From positions 14,515,624 to 14,579,623 of the forward strand of contig JAPNXP010000002.1 of NCBI GenBank assembly GCA_028753945.1: a DNA stretch of 64,000 bases, in the 5' to 3' direction. The stretch is from Hexactinellida sp. DTS-2022 (taxonomy: Eukaryota; Porifera; Hexactinellida). Positions 11,279-33,305 of this stretch are shown piece after piece (the stretch's first letter is position 1; the number at the start of each line of letters is the position of its first letter). A program made the position numbers and the translations under genes. A model generated the notes under the pieces. That model saw nothing but the letters and a program-made list of their open reading frames with translations. It was not told the DNA's origin and searched no databases.

Positions 11279-13915
11279 TCAGGTTGTTTGTTGACATATA
11301 TCGCATATGAAATCCGATTCATTATCTTCGCCAGCTTCTTCTAAGCCCACGCAATGGAAATGATAATGACGATTACAAAAGTCACATTGTATCCAATTGA
11401 GAATTTCAGCTCTCACAATGATATTTAGATTATCGATTGTCCCATCTTCGTCCCCTTTCCCGCAAAAAGTGCAGACTTTGTTGGCAGAAGTTACACTAGC
11501 TGAAATAGGAGTAGATGATAATGATGTAGGAAGAGGTATAACTTCTGGAAACTGTTTGGAGGCTAAAGATTCGGGGGATATTTCTGCATCGGTTTCTGGC
11601 ACTAGTGGCAGGTTAGAAGCACTATATTTCCCGCTCTCATAACTTCTCCCAAACATTCGAATGCTCGCTGTCCTCTTTCTCTGATGCTTTATTCGTAAAT
11701 CAAATCTTCTCTTCTGCTTTGCCTGTTGACCAATGCTCCTCTTTACTCTAGACATATCCATTTTCGTCAACACGTTGACAATAGACGGATGGACTGTTAC
11801 TTTCAATTCTCTTAATATATCCAGAACGGCAACGATTCCACCGTTATACCGGATAACGGCTAGTGCACTTCCTAATTTCATTGTGTCCATGCCTACTGCA
11901 CCTGTTTTGCGCACCATCGAAAACAACAAACTATGCAAAGATTCATTGTGGTTGCTTGTTTGGCCATCCGCTATCTGATTTACAAAGAACTCCTGATCAT
12001 AGTGAAATTGCCTAAATATCCTACCAACTAGCTCTACAGCCTCTACGCTGAGATAGTTTTGGTGCCGTGGAGGCTTCTCGCCTGTAGCTATTGCTTTCTG
12101 ATAGCGACACCACGAATCCGGACCTATTGCACATAAAGAATGGTTTGTTGTTGCATTATGTTCGTTCGCGCCGAGATGTAGAGGTATAGCTTTTATTGAT
12201 TTCAAAATTGCATCAGTGTCGCCTAGATGTTGTTTCACTGCCAATTGATAAAATGATGTAATCCGAGTGCACATTTCTTGACTGAGGTACATCAATTCTA
12301 CTGGAGCTTTTTCTTTCTTCAATTGTGTGGGGTTTTCAGATGGCCGTACAGAAGAAGGAAATAATATTGCTGGAAGCGTATCAGTGCAAGAACCACGCGG
12401 GATCTGAGTTCCTACCAAAGTGTCTGCATACTTCTTAGGTGCTTCCTGGGATTCGATTGCCACAGAATCTTCGATGCATATTTCCTTTCGCTTCTTATCA
12501 GCACGTTTCGCTTTTAGTATCTTGTCCTGTTCATCCATTAGGTGCCCCTTCATGCGCTTTCCAACATGTGCTAAGCATTCGAAACGCTTCACCACATGTC
12601 CTGGGGCTACATCTTCGTAGGGCTTGAGTTCAGATATTTTTGAGAAGGTTTTGTTGTCGCCATCACAGACCAATCCGTCGAAAATTATTCTTCGGCTGAG
12701 GGCTTGTGCTAAAATTTTAGGCGCAATTTCGCTTTCGAGAGAGACACTGGAAAATGCTGCGTATAGCGCAGGACAGTTGGCTTTGTGATCTCCGATATTC
12801 TTTTGGTATTCGTCTTCCGTGATGACCCCGTCATCTAAAAGGTGTTCGAATCGTGTGCAAGCACTGCAACTGTTACAAGCAACGTCGTAGGCTAGTACCT
12901 TGCCATTGAACATTGATATAACGGAACCAAAGCAATACCTAGAATATCCCCCACCACTCTTGGTCGATCTTTTCTGGTATGCTCCGTCAAATGATGCGAT
13001 GGAATGAATGAGATTATTTTCGTCAGTACCAAATTCTTTTTCAAGCTCGATTGCTGCTTTATTCATGGATCTCTGAGCAATAAATTCCGCGACTAAGAGC
13101 AGTTCTCTTTGGGGATCCACGAAAACGCCAGGTGGTAGTCCTATACCAATCATTGAATGGTAAACATCTAGGGAATACTTTCCGATACCAATAAGACGAC
13201 CGGCCAGAATGCATTGGTACATTGAGTCGTTGCGCTTAGTTATCTTATGAGGGCCTATCTCGATTTTAGACTGAAATTTGCCTGAGATTGTCCAAAAATC
13301 CTTGCCGCTATTGCATACATTACAGCGCAATGTTAGATAACTCGCAAAGCAAGTTTTCGTGCCCTTGTCCCAGATTTGTAAACGACCTCTTTTGCATACC
13401 TTGCAAACAGCGCAAGAATCAAGGATATCCTCGAGGACCGAAGGGTCAATGACGATATTTGTCCGAACTTTGGTAACTGTTACTACCTTCTCGCGCAAAT
13501 CAGACGATCTCACTATCAATTCGTGGGGAGTTTCTTTTTCAATTAATTCGAAGCTCACACCCAACTTAGTTTCAGCGGTGGTTAGTTTTGCTAGAGGCAT
13601 TTGCTTCGGAGATCCAGATGGTAGAGGATTTACGGTGGCAGAATTTGGACGACTAATGCAGATCTTCTTTGATATTTTCTGTTTATGAGGTGATCCTAGG
13701 AGATTAGTAGACAAAGATCTCTTCTTCGAACCCCATTTTTGCTTTCCAACATATTTCCGATGCGGTGCTGGCGTAGTTTGAGACTGAAGGTCACACACAT
13801 CAAAGCTTTGTGACAAGCCACTGGTCGGAGTGATAACAGCATCGTCATCAGAGTATAATTCGCTTTGAGTGTCATCTGGAGAATCCAGAATGTAGTCTCT
13901 ATCTTTTTGATACAT
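11279..13915 (-). CDS. Mutator-like (MULE-type) DDE transposase with C-terminal PHD finger
   Basis: A single uninterrupted frame of 878 residues, running from the ATG at 13913-13915 to a stop at 11279. Residues 1-110 are low-complexity and basic, as in DNA-binding or nuclear-localisation regions. A zinc-ribbon-like cluster follows at about 168-201 (CAVCKVCKRG and CNVCNSG). The central part has RNase H-fold landmarks: Asp310 in SFDGAY, Asp418/Asp420 in CDGDN, and Glu658 in NHNESLHSLL are the candidate catalytic triad, with a Cys/His-rich insertion (VACNSCSACTRFEH) between the first two. From about 815 to 874 there is a C4HC3 PHD finger (CTFCGKGDED, WIQCDFCNRHYHFHC, ICDICQ). It should cut and paste DNA, and the PHD module could read histone tails or was acquired from the host. 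The lack of introns and stops suggests recent activity or domestication. Family assignment is by motif memory and not by search. Confidence 0.8.
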   Translation of the reverse strand: MYQKDRDYILDSPDDTQSELYSDDDAVITPTSGLSQSFDVCDLQSQTTPAPHRKYVGKQKWGSKKRSLSTNLLGSPHKQKISKKICISRPNSATVNPLPSGSPKQMPLAKLTTAETKLGVSFELIEKETPHELIVRSSDLREKVVTVTKVRTNIVIDPSVLEDILDSCAVCKVCKRGRLQIWDKGTKTCFASYLTLRCNVCNSGKDFWTISGKFQSKIEIGPHKITKRNDSMYQCILAGRLIGIGKYSLDVYHSMIGIGLPPGVFVDPQRELLLVAEFIAQRSMNKAAIELEKEFGTDENNLIHSIASFDGAYQKRSTKSGGGYSRYCFGSVISMFNGKVLAYDVACNSCSACTRFEHLLDDGVITEDEYQKNIGDHKANCPALYAAFSSVSLESEIAPKILAQALSRRIIFDGLVCDGDNKTFSKISELKPYEDVAPGHVVKRFECLAHVGKRMKGHLMDEQDKILKAKRADKKRKEICIEDSVAIESQEAPKKYADTLVGTQIPRGSCTDTLPAILFPSSVRPSENPTQLKKEKAPVELMYLSQEMCTRITSFYQLAVKQHLGDTDAILKSIKAIPLHLGANEHNATTNHSLCAIGPDSWCRYQKAIATGEKPPRHQNYLSVEAVELVGRIFRQFHYDQEFFVNQIADGQTSNHNESLHSLLFSMVRKTGAVGMDTMKLGSALAVIRYNGGIVAVLDILRELKVTVHPSIVNVLTKMDMSRVKRSIGQQAKQKRRFDLRIKHQRKRTASIRMFGRSYESGKYSASNLPLVPETDAEISPESLASKQFPEVIPLPTSLSSTPISASVTSANKVCTFCGKGDEDGTIDNLNIIVRAEILNWIQCDFCNRHYHFHCVGLEEAGEDNESDFICDICQQTT

Positions 13916-14011
13916 GAAGGTGAAATTTTGAGTCTAAAATTCAAAACAAAAGGAGAAAAATAAAATTGAATATCAATGATGATAACTACGTATAAAAACA
14001 AAATCTTCTTA

Positions 14012-14137
14012 AAAATCTAAAATTACACCTGTGGCGACACATGTTCTTTTGGAGGCACTATATTTTGTGGGTTGGTTGATTGATTGACAGTGGCTCCATT
14101 AGGAAATGCTGTGTGTACAGGTGTAATTTTAGATTTT
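14012..14137. repeat. Perfect 21-bp inverted repeat upstream of the Mutator-like gene
   Basis: The 21 bases at 14012-14032 and 14117-14137 are exact inverted copies (core TCTAAAATTACACCTGT). They lie about 100 bp upstream of the transposase start and enclose 84 bp. This may be one terminal structure of the transposon or a separate small MITE. No matching copy was seen on the other side of the gene. Confidence 0.7.
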
Positions 14138-14251
14138 ACGTCACGTCATCATCACCTCAAGGTTTTAAGAATTATTTGTAAAGGTGTTACGTGCCATAAG
14201 GAACAATTGATAAATTTGAAGTTGTATAATTCTAAGTTGTATAATCTGAGA

Positions 14252-14436
14252 TGGGAATCCTTATATAGAGCTGAGCTTTGTAGAGTTCAGATTTTTTCCC
14301 ATACTAAAAGCCCAGGCTTACTTTCTAAAGGTCAATTTCAAACTCTGGAAAAAAACTGACCTTTCTCAGTGCATGAATACACATAGTGAAAAACTGAACT
14401 CTACAAAGCTCAGCTCTATATAAGTAATTTCATCTG
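14252..14436 (-). mobile_element. MITE, copy A of a three-copy family
   Basis: Ends are inverted repeats of about 30 bp (CTTATATAGAGCTGAGC... and ...GCTCAGCTCTATATAAG). The interior matches the copies at 33142-33305 and 37619-37779 in the opposite orientation (shared inner motifs AGTGAAAAACTGAACTC and AAAGGTCAATTTCAAACTC). Similarity to copy C continues a few bases past the repeat on both sides, so the true ends may be about 14252 and 14436. There is no open frame. Confidence 0.8.
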
Positions 14437-14847
14437 AGATTAATGATATTTGACTAGTATAAATAATAAATTTATTAATGATTTAAATATTCACTAAAAC
14501 TCACTTGATAATGCGTTGATAATAAGAAGGAACGAACTTTTGTTGTTGTTGTTGTTGTTTGGTATTGTTTGGTATGTTTTGTACGTGATATATTGATAAC
14601 TCAACGAGTTGTATTTTATATATTTTAGCTGCAAGTTCAAATATATAGTAGGCAGAGTTTTCTCAATTTGTGGGTCTTCAAAATTGACTAAACTATCAGA
14701 TTACATTGGTTTATAATGTTTCAGGGTACATCTAAGGGATTCAATTCATACAACATCAATATTCATAACTTATGAATGTAGATATGTTTCGTTTAGAGTC
14801 TTTAGACCACAAAAATTAGACTATGTAAGAGAAACCGTTATACGTAG

Positions 14848-14985
14848 ACCATTGGTTCCCAATCTGGGGTCCACGGACGGCTGTAGGGCGTCCACAAGAT
14901 GTATTACGGTCAATAGGGGGGTCCACAGAATGTGTAATATTTACTATAGGGGTCCACGGTTGAAAAAGGTTGGGATTCGCTAATT
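14848..14985. repeat. Dispersed repeat (GGGGTCCACGG type)
   Basis: TGGTTCCCAATCTGGGG at one end and GAAAAAGGTTGGGATTCG at the other, with repeated GGGGTCCAC blocks between. A diverged copy occurs at about 58408-58535 (TGGTTGCCAATATTGGAGCC ... GAAAAAGGATGG). Probably a short DNA transposon; ends not resolved. Confidence 0.55.
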
Positions 14986-15276
14986 TAAGCGGCGTAAACC
15001 AATTACCTTATGAGAACCGAAGGTAGGGAATCCCAATCCTGGCGGAAATTATCATCTAAGATTACGGTCCGCGAAAATCGCACAATCATGTTACGGAAGA
15101 TCCTAATTCCCTACCCTATATCCTCCTGAGCCATAGTAAATCCATCACTAGGGCTTCATTTAGGGCATGGCTCTCGCCATCCCTTGAGTCAATGTCTAAA
15201 TGAAACCCTGATCACTGTCAAAAACTAATCTCAGAATTAATAAATAACAAAGATTCCTCTGAATTAGAATCGGTCC

Positions 15277-17560
15277 ATGAAAGGAGTTCAGATTAGACAG
15301 AACGCGGGCCTGGACTTCGCTAGCTATTACGAGAGTTTGTGTGCGCTGCATAACCAGTGCCCAATGGTGGAGATTCGCACCAGCTCCAAGACCGGAGCTC
15401 TCGAGTTCTGCGCCGACCGCATGCGCTACTCGGACTGGGAGCCTTTCTGCGGCTCCCTCAAGCTCAACCAGGCCCTCTCCTCGCTCGCGATTCTCAGCAG
15501 CTTCCGCGCGGGCGTCAGGAACCCCATGAGCAAGCTGGACCAGCTGCACCTGGGCAAGAGGGCCAAGCCGCCTGGGTTCGTAAACAAGGATATTCTGGCT
15601 AAGATCAGCTCCGCGATCAGAGGCTGTCTCGAGCATACTAGCGCTCTCAGCTCTATTTATATAGAAGGGATTCCTCTCAGAGTGAAGGTAACAATATGAC
15701 ATTAGTACAAGCTATCCTTATATGATATATCTTATACAGTAAAAGTAAACTCTCGCTATAACGAAGTGCTTGTGACCTGTAAAATCCTTCGCAGGTATTT
15801 CGTTATATCCGACTTATAACGGGAGTTTACTGTACACTGTTCCTATTAGGATTTAGAGCAGATTTGTCGCGGGCTGTGTAAGAACCGAAACACGCTCTCC
15901 CGTCTCTCCCTGCGGCACTGCTGCTTCGGAGACGAGGGCGCGGAGCTGCTCTGTCGACACGTCAGGAACCTGCCCTCCCTCACACACCTGGATCTGACAG
16001 GAGACATGGTGGGCAGGTCCGGCGCGCACGAGGCAGCCAGCATGCTGCAGCACCAGGCGCTGCACAGACACAGCTCCGCCTGGGAGGAGTCTCTCAGATA
16101 CAGGTGCGTATCCTCTCTCCTACTGTAGTATCACAGCTAATCTGTTTGCTCTTAGCTCTTGATATATTGGATGGACAAATGCCTTTAGCCCTAGCCTAGG
16201 TATTCAAATTTTTCCTTTCGCGACTTTGTCCGACCCAAAATTAATCACCGAGCAATCAAATTCAAATTATTGCCTAGATAATCCTGCGACCATAAAATAT
16301 ATTGGCGACCATACTTTGGTTCGCAACCCATTATGTACCCTACTTTATGCTTCGTTAGGAATTCTAATTCAATATTAATATTTGTTCTGATAACACTTGT
16401 CATTAGTATTATATACGTATATCCTATGTAGGATCCCCCGTCTGTCGAGCATGCCGGGACTGCGGCGGCTGACGCTGAGTCAGAACCCGGACATCGGAGA
16501 CGCGGGCTGCGTGGAGCTGGCCGCGGCGCTCAGAGAGGACCTCTGGGTGCGGGCAGTCGACCTGCAGAACTGCGGAATCTCAGAGGTCGGCGCTCGCGGC
16601 TTTCAGCACTGTCTGAAGCTGAACACTTCTCTGCTGATAGTAGACCTGCGTCAGAACGCCGTATCAGAGGGCGACCTGCAACTGATCCACGAGCAGATCT
16701 CCGTCAACTCCTCCACTCAGCCCAGCTGCGAGTTCGAGTGGGGGCCCCTGGAGCCCGACCCCTGCTCCGGGGAGGATCTGGTCGAGCGGATTAGGAGTGT
16801 CGGGAGGAGGCGGTTCCGACAGGCTATGCTGAAGGGCCCTCTCTTGCAGCCGCCATTTAGAGCCGGGCACCCGCTGCTGGGCTCCCTGCACAAGTCCAGC
16901 TCGGTGCCGCAGCTGCCCTCGCGGCCGCAGAGCGCCGGCAACAAGCGGCGCTCCCTCTCCAGACCTCTCTCCGCCTGCAGGTACGAGTCCACCCCCTCCT
17001 CCCCCTCCCATGCAGGCCGCAGGCAAGCCGATCACTCCAAGCTCCGCGGTGACGTCACCGCAGCTGATGCGAAGAGAGACTGTTTGGAAGATTCGGAGCC
17101 GACTTACACGTTCTCTACTCAGTCAGTCTACTCGCCTCGCAGCAGGCCTCCCCACCCCAGTAGCTATTCCCCTGTACACACACACACCGATATCTACAGT
17201 GATAAGCCAGCTGTCACAGCAGGTGTAGTGCCTAACGGCTATGCTAGTAACGCAGCGCAAGTGTTAGAGCTGCAGACCCGAGTGGGAGAGCTGGAGGAGC
17301 GCCTGGAGCGGGTGGGCAGAGGGAGAGAAGACGCAGAGTACAAAGTCGTAGAGCTCGAGATTGAGAATCGCACTCTACAGAGGAAGCTGGAAACGACGTC
17401 ACATGTGGATAACATTCCAACTGAACAAACGGCTGCTGGGGTAGATGAATCTACTCTGGAAGCCATTGAGCAATCCCTGCAGCAATTCCATGTTTTCATT
17501 GACCGCTTGAGGTCAAAGGGCTATGGCCATCTATTGACCCTACTCAACGAAGAAAAGTGA
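15277..17560 (+). CDS. CEP78: CEP78 (centrosomal protein of 78 kDa) homologue
   Basis: Three exons join in phase: 15277-15687, 15850-16103 and 16432-17560, giving 597 residues (human CEP78 is about 690-720). The N-terminus (DFASYYESLCALHNQCP), the start of the leucine-rich repeats (FCADRMRYSDWEPFCGSLK) and the LRR block with WEESLRYR, GLRRLTLSQNPDIGDAG and LWVRAVDLQNCGIS align collinearly with vertebrate CEP78. The Ser/Arg/Pro-rich linker is followed by a coiled coil (VLELQTRVGELEERLERVGR) and the conserved C-terminal helix (QFHVFIDRLRSKGYGHLL). CEP78 sits at mature centrioles and regulates ciliogenesis and centrosomal ubiquitin ligase activity. The ATG at 15277 is chosen because it matches the family start. 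Exons are distinctly GC-rich. The first intron is mostly a MITE. Confidence 0.9.
15736..15832. mobile_element. pogo/Tigger-like MITE within CEP78 intron 1
   Basis: Ends CAGTAAA...CTCTCGCTATAACGAAG and CTTATAACGGGAGTTTACTG are inverted repeats, flanked by TA on both sides (15734-15735 and 15833-15834). At 97 bp it makes up well over half of the 162-bp intron. Confidence 0.75.
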
Positions 17561-17730
17561 TCATTTATTGATGGGTCTGTTTTATTATTTTATCCCAGCT
17601 CTCTTATCTATTTACCTGGCATATTATTTTATCTGTTGCTTCTATGTTGGACCTTTTATTAATACCTGTGACGGAACACATTTGAGTTGTTTGTTCTCTT
17701 GATTGCCGCACTAAAAGGTAAATATGAATA

Positions 17731-17814
17731 CAGTGGAGCCTCCCATAACGGACACTCCAAATAGCGGACAACGGTTCCGGTCCCAAGGTGTCCGTTGTTC
17801 AGAGGCTTTACTGT
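17731..17814. mobile_element. 84-bp TA-flanked MITE
   Basis: Ends CAGTGGAGCCTCCCATAACG and CAGAGGCTTTACTG are imperfect inverted repeats, with TA flanks and an inner GGACA/TGTCC palindrome. It lies in the CEP78 3' flank. Confidence 0.7.
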
Positions 17815-18264
17815 AGTAGTATTTTGATGACAAACTGTCGAGACCACAAGCACACGTTAAATAATAGTAATACTTGTCCTTACTCTAGGGCTGTAGTCCT
17901 TAAAACCCGTACCCCTTGATACGAAATTCTAAAATCACTTCTACTAGTAGCCGTACAAGGACAACTGTCACTAAATATTTGGGGGAAAAGATTCTTATAT
18001 CAGGTGTCTCTATGGATCTTCTGAAATCTATTTTATTTAAGTTATTGTATTGTTACTACAAACCTTATGCAAGTTGTTAAATTGGGACCATGTGCTTGTT
18101 TATGATGAAAAGTCTTGCATATTAAGGAGACAAATATCTGTTCACAATAAGCAAACCTGATTGTATACAGTTATTAATGTATGTATAAGTTAATTAAAAC
18201 CAAGATAATATAGTAAATTATTTGTCGTATTAGTAACATCTATTTGCACACTTTGTTAACAAGA

Positions 18265-18609
18265 ATGGCTGATAATACAGAATTAGACTTGACACAGCTC
18301 TATAGCGAAACTAAAGAGAGATTATTATTGGGTTCAGAAGGGGAAGTAACCAACGAATTTCTAATTGAAGAGATGTGTTCAGAAGTTGTGTGTAACTATA
18401 AATTGTTATCTGAAATCGATACATTTCTTAGAATATCTGATCAGTCGCTATTCTCTCAAAGGGCAAGCTTCTTGCTTGAACAACAAATGCTTGACATTAA
18501 TATATACCCTCATTTGTTTCCCAAAGTTATCAGAGTCAATGGAATGTATTACAACTTTTTGGACTTTTATTTCCTTTCAATCAATTCTTGTACTAAAGAA
18601 TGTAAATAG
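18265..18609 (+). CDS. Small hypothetical protein or N-terminal exon
   Basis: A 114-codon frame starts at an ATG in good context (AAGAATGGCT) with an acidic, helical-looking start (MADNTELDLTQLYSETKERL). It stays hydrophilic for about 75 residues, then becomes atypical and Phe/Tyr-rich, which suggests that the real exon ends before the frame does and is spliced onward. I do not recognise it. It lies between CEP78 and BORCS5 on the same strand, about 370 bp before the BORCS5 start, and could be an independent small gene. Support is only the initial composition and start context. Confidence 0.35.
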   Translation: MADNTELDLTQLYSETKERLLLGSEGEVTNEFLIEEMCSEVVCNYKLLSEIDTFLRISDQSLFSQRASFLLEQQMLDINIYPHLFPKVIRVNGMYYNFLDFYFLSINSCTKECK

Positions 18610-18982
18610 CCAACAGCTTTTGGAGTTTAAACTGGTGTTGCACGGTAATATTTTAATGTGCTTCACTTTGACTTTTTATATTATTTTTCTATTACGTATA
18701 TTGGATTCTCGTTATTCTTATGAGTGTAAATTGTACTGAGAGTAAATTTGTTATTTCTAATGACAATTTCTATCCTTATTACCTCACATATAAGACACAC
18801 AATAAGAATAAGTTCACTTTATAACATTATCAGAATCTGTTTCCAATTCTTCGAAAAATATTTTCCCATTTTCTACACTGTTACGAATGCCTTGTGTAAT
18901 TACTTAGTGCATAATTTGTTCGAATACGATTGATTAGTTTGTGTGCATGCTTCAGTTTAAGAAGCTAGTCTCGAAACTAAGC

Positions 18983-19477
18983 ATGGGACAATCTCCGAGT
19001 GACCGCTCTCCCCGTATCTCCGGCTCTATCGTTACCGTCAGCTCTGCCCCCGAGGCGCAGTCGCGACCGGAGCAGAGCAAGCGGCTGCGCGCGCTCTCCC
19101 AGTTGCCGCTATTCCTGCCGCTATACTCAAGCAGCGCGCAGTACGAATTCTCTGTGGAGCGAGCTGAGAACCTAAACCCCCGCATTCTGCTGTCCGTCTG
19201 CTCTAGCCTGAACCAGTTCCTGCATCTCTCGGCCGCTCCCGCCGTGGAGAGGGAGCACACGCTCTGTCAGGACATCAAACAGCTGGAGCAGAAGGCCACC
19301 GTGGTGTACCATAGGTGCAACTCCCGCTACAACCTGCTCACTAAGATAGGACCACACTTAAAGCGACTGCACGAAGTCAATAAGGAACTCAGATTCATGG
19401 GAGAGCAAGTAAATAAATGTTTCTCTTTGATCGGAAAGATTGATGCTCTGCTGGCACAGTTACAAACTCTACCCTAA
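18983..19477 (+). CDS. BORCS5: BLOC-1-related complex subunit 5 homologue
   Basis: Single-exon frame of 164 residues (human about 196). It starts MGQSPS, an N-myristoylation signal as in vertebrate BORCS5, followed by a Ser-rich segment and the conserved core: LSQLPLFLPL, NLNPRILLSVCSSLNQFLHL and a helical C-terminus with HLKRLHEVNKELRFMGEQV. BORCS5 anchors the BORC complex on the lysosome membrane, where BORC recruits ARL8 and kinesin to move lysosomes outward. I chose the ATG at 18983 rather than the earlier in-frame one at 18941 because only the former leaves glycine at position 2. The exon is GC-rich compared with its flanks. AATAAA at 19573-19578 may be its polyadenylation signal. Confidence 0.78.
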   Translation: MGQSPSDRSPRISGSIVTVSSAPEAQSRPEQSKRLRALSQLPLFLPLYSSSAQYEFSVERAENLNPRILLSVCSSLNQFLHLSAAPAVEREHTLCQDIKQLEQKATVVYHRCNSRYNLLTKIGPHLKRLHEVNKELRFMGEQVNKCFSLIGKIDALLAQLQTLP

Positions 19478-19830
19478 TAGCACAAATGCTTTGGTTATTT
19501 CATCTGTTTATTGCAGAAGAAGAGTATATATATCCTGTGGCTTTAATAATTATTCGTTGAGAAATGAATACAAATAAATTATCTCTCAATTCTACTCTCT
19601 TCTACTATATTAATTATAAGATATGGGCTGTTTAAACGTTCGCAAGGGGGTATTTAATTAACCAATGTATGACAAAGCATCATTTGTATTACAAAATGAT
19701 AAAAAGCGCTGTCTAATATTCGGAATTTTGAGTTACCTAACGTTTGAATGGACCCAAATACGCTATTGCACTCTTATGTGTTGTTATTAATTGCTAGCTG
19801 ATTATCCCAGCTGTCCCAGCTGCCTATAGA

Positions 19831-31848
<12,018 letters not shown>

Positions 31849-31943
31849 TACATCAGTAGTGTATAAGCCACTTTAACAGGCCACTGAGCTAACTAGAACG
31901 CTTTATATCGAAGTAAAAAGAATTGGCTTACTTATGTATCGGC

Positions 31944-32060
31944 TATCACCTTAACACCTTACAATTAAACCCCGGCTTCGAAAAGGGGAATTTTAATGTT
32001 ATAAATGGCCTTGCCTGTGACTGGAATTTACATTAGAAAAGGTGTTAATCAATATACTAC
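31944..32060. repeat. AACACCTTT-family repeat
   Basis: TATCGGCTATCACCTTAACA at one end, AAACCCCGGCTTCG inside and GAAAAGGTGTTAATCAATAT at the other end; imperfect inverted-repeat structure as in the other family members. Confidence 0.55.
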
Positions 32061-33134
32061 AGTATCAGTAATTTACTTACAAATCAACTGAAACTTTTAG
32101 CACGTCTTATCCATGTTCCAAAATATAAAACAATTTCACGGCTAATAATAATAATACATTGCGTTGTACTATGTTGAATACAGTTTGCTCCAAACGTTAC
32201 ACATAATGGCAACCAGTTTATATTCCCTATAACCTGGGACTTATTGTACATAAAGATAGGATAGAGAATGCGGTGAATTCACTTTCATTTGTGTATTCTG
32301 AATGTAACAGTCAGTTTGTGCAGCTCTGACAAATTAGTAGGATTAATATTGTGGTTGTTTAGAGCCTCTACCTGAGCTTACACAACTAGTATTTAGTTTA
32401 CATAATACACTTATCGCTACATAAATGTTTAGTAATATATTGTTAATTTATCATAAATTATCTGTTTGATTAGCCAACGTTTCTTTAATAATTAATACTG
32501 GAATTTCGCACTAATTTTGATGTATTTACAATATGATGGAGCCAGTTTGCTTCTCCGAAATCTGTCTCGAATAAACCGAACAGTAGCAAGGGTCATTATT
32601 GCCAAGAACAAAATCATATTCGTTCTGATTAACTGATTAATAATTTCATAGACAAGCTTTATATTTTTCAGCAAAAAAATTTGGGACCATTCATGAAATG
32701 GATTTGGTAGGAATGTTAAACACCAAACTTATTTCCTTGCATTTCTGTACTAATTGTTATTTATTAATATAAATTAGGATAATTGTAGTTATTTTCTCTA
32801 AATTTAGTCATAAGGAATTCAAGAATATAACTTATTTATTATTATTTATTTAATTATTATAGTTCTTAATGTCGATAACTACACTGCAGTATTTTGTTGT
32901 ATTTTGTATTAGCACATTTAGTGGGTTTGAATGTCTTTCTAAGAATGTAAGATTACAAATTCGAAATTTCATTTGTATCTGTAGACCGAAAAGAGAACTC
33001 TCCCTGCTACTCTTTAAAGATTTCAACTTTTTATAGTTCTGATTCAGTAAATATAAATTTACCTAATTTTTTAATATTAAAATTATTATGTAAATCTATT
33101 GCAGTTAGGCTGTAAATTCCTAATTATTATTATT
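32061..33134. other. AT-rich convergent intergenic region
   Basis: Between the 3' end of the kinase gene and the cupin gene that points toward it. No gene or distinct signal recognised apart from the flanking repeats. Confidence 0.5.
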
Positions 33135-33141
33135 ACAATAA

Positions 33142-33305
33142 CTTATATAGAGCTCAGCTCTAGTAGAGTTCAGTTTTTCAGTATGTGTATTCAGGCACTG
33201 AGAAAGGTCAGTTTTCCCAGGGTTTGAATTTACCTTTAGAAAGTAAGCCTGGGGTTTTAGTATGGGAAAAAATCTGAACTCTACTAAAGCTCAGCTCTAT
33301 ATAAG
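33142..33305 (+). mobile_element. MITE, copy B of the three-copy family
   Basis: CTTATATAGAGCTCAGCTCT ... AAAGCTCAGCTCTATATAAG, 164 bp, same orientation and inner sequence as copy C (GGTCAGTTTTCCCAGGG, AGTAAGCCTGGGGTTTTAG). Confidence 0.85.

Noticed and set aside
15196-15702. 168-codon minus-strand frame over CEP78 exon 1, and similar frames over exon 3
   Set aside because: Antisense shadows of GC-rich CEP78 exons.
18365-18739. 124-codon frame overlapping the small hypothetical gene
   Set aside because: Its start lies inside the better-supported frame and the translation is membrane-like only because the DNA is AT-rich.
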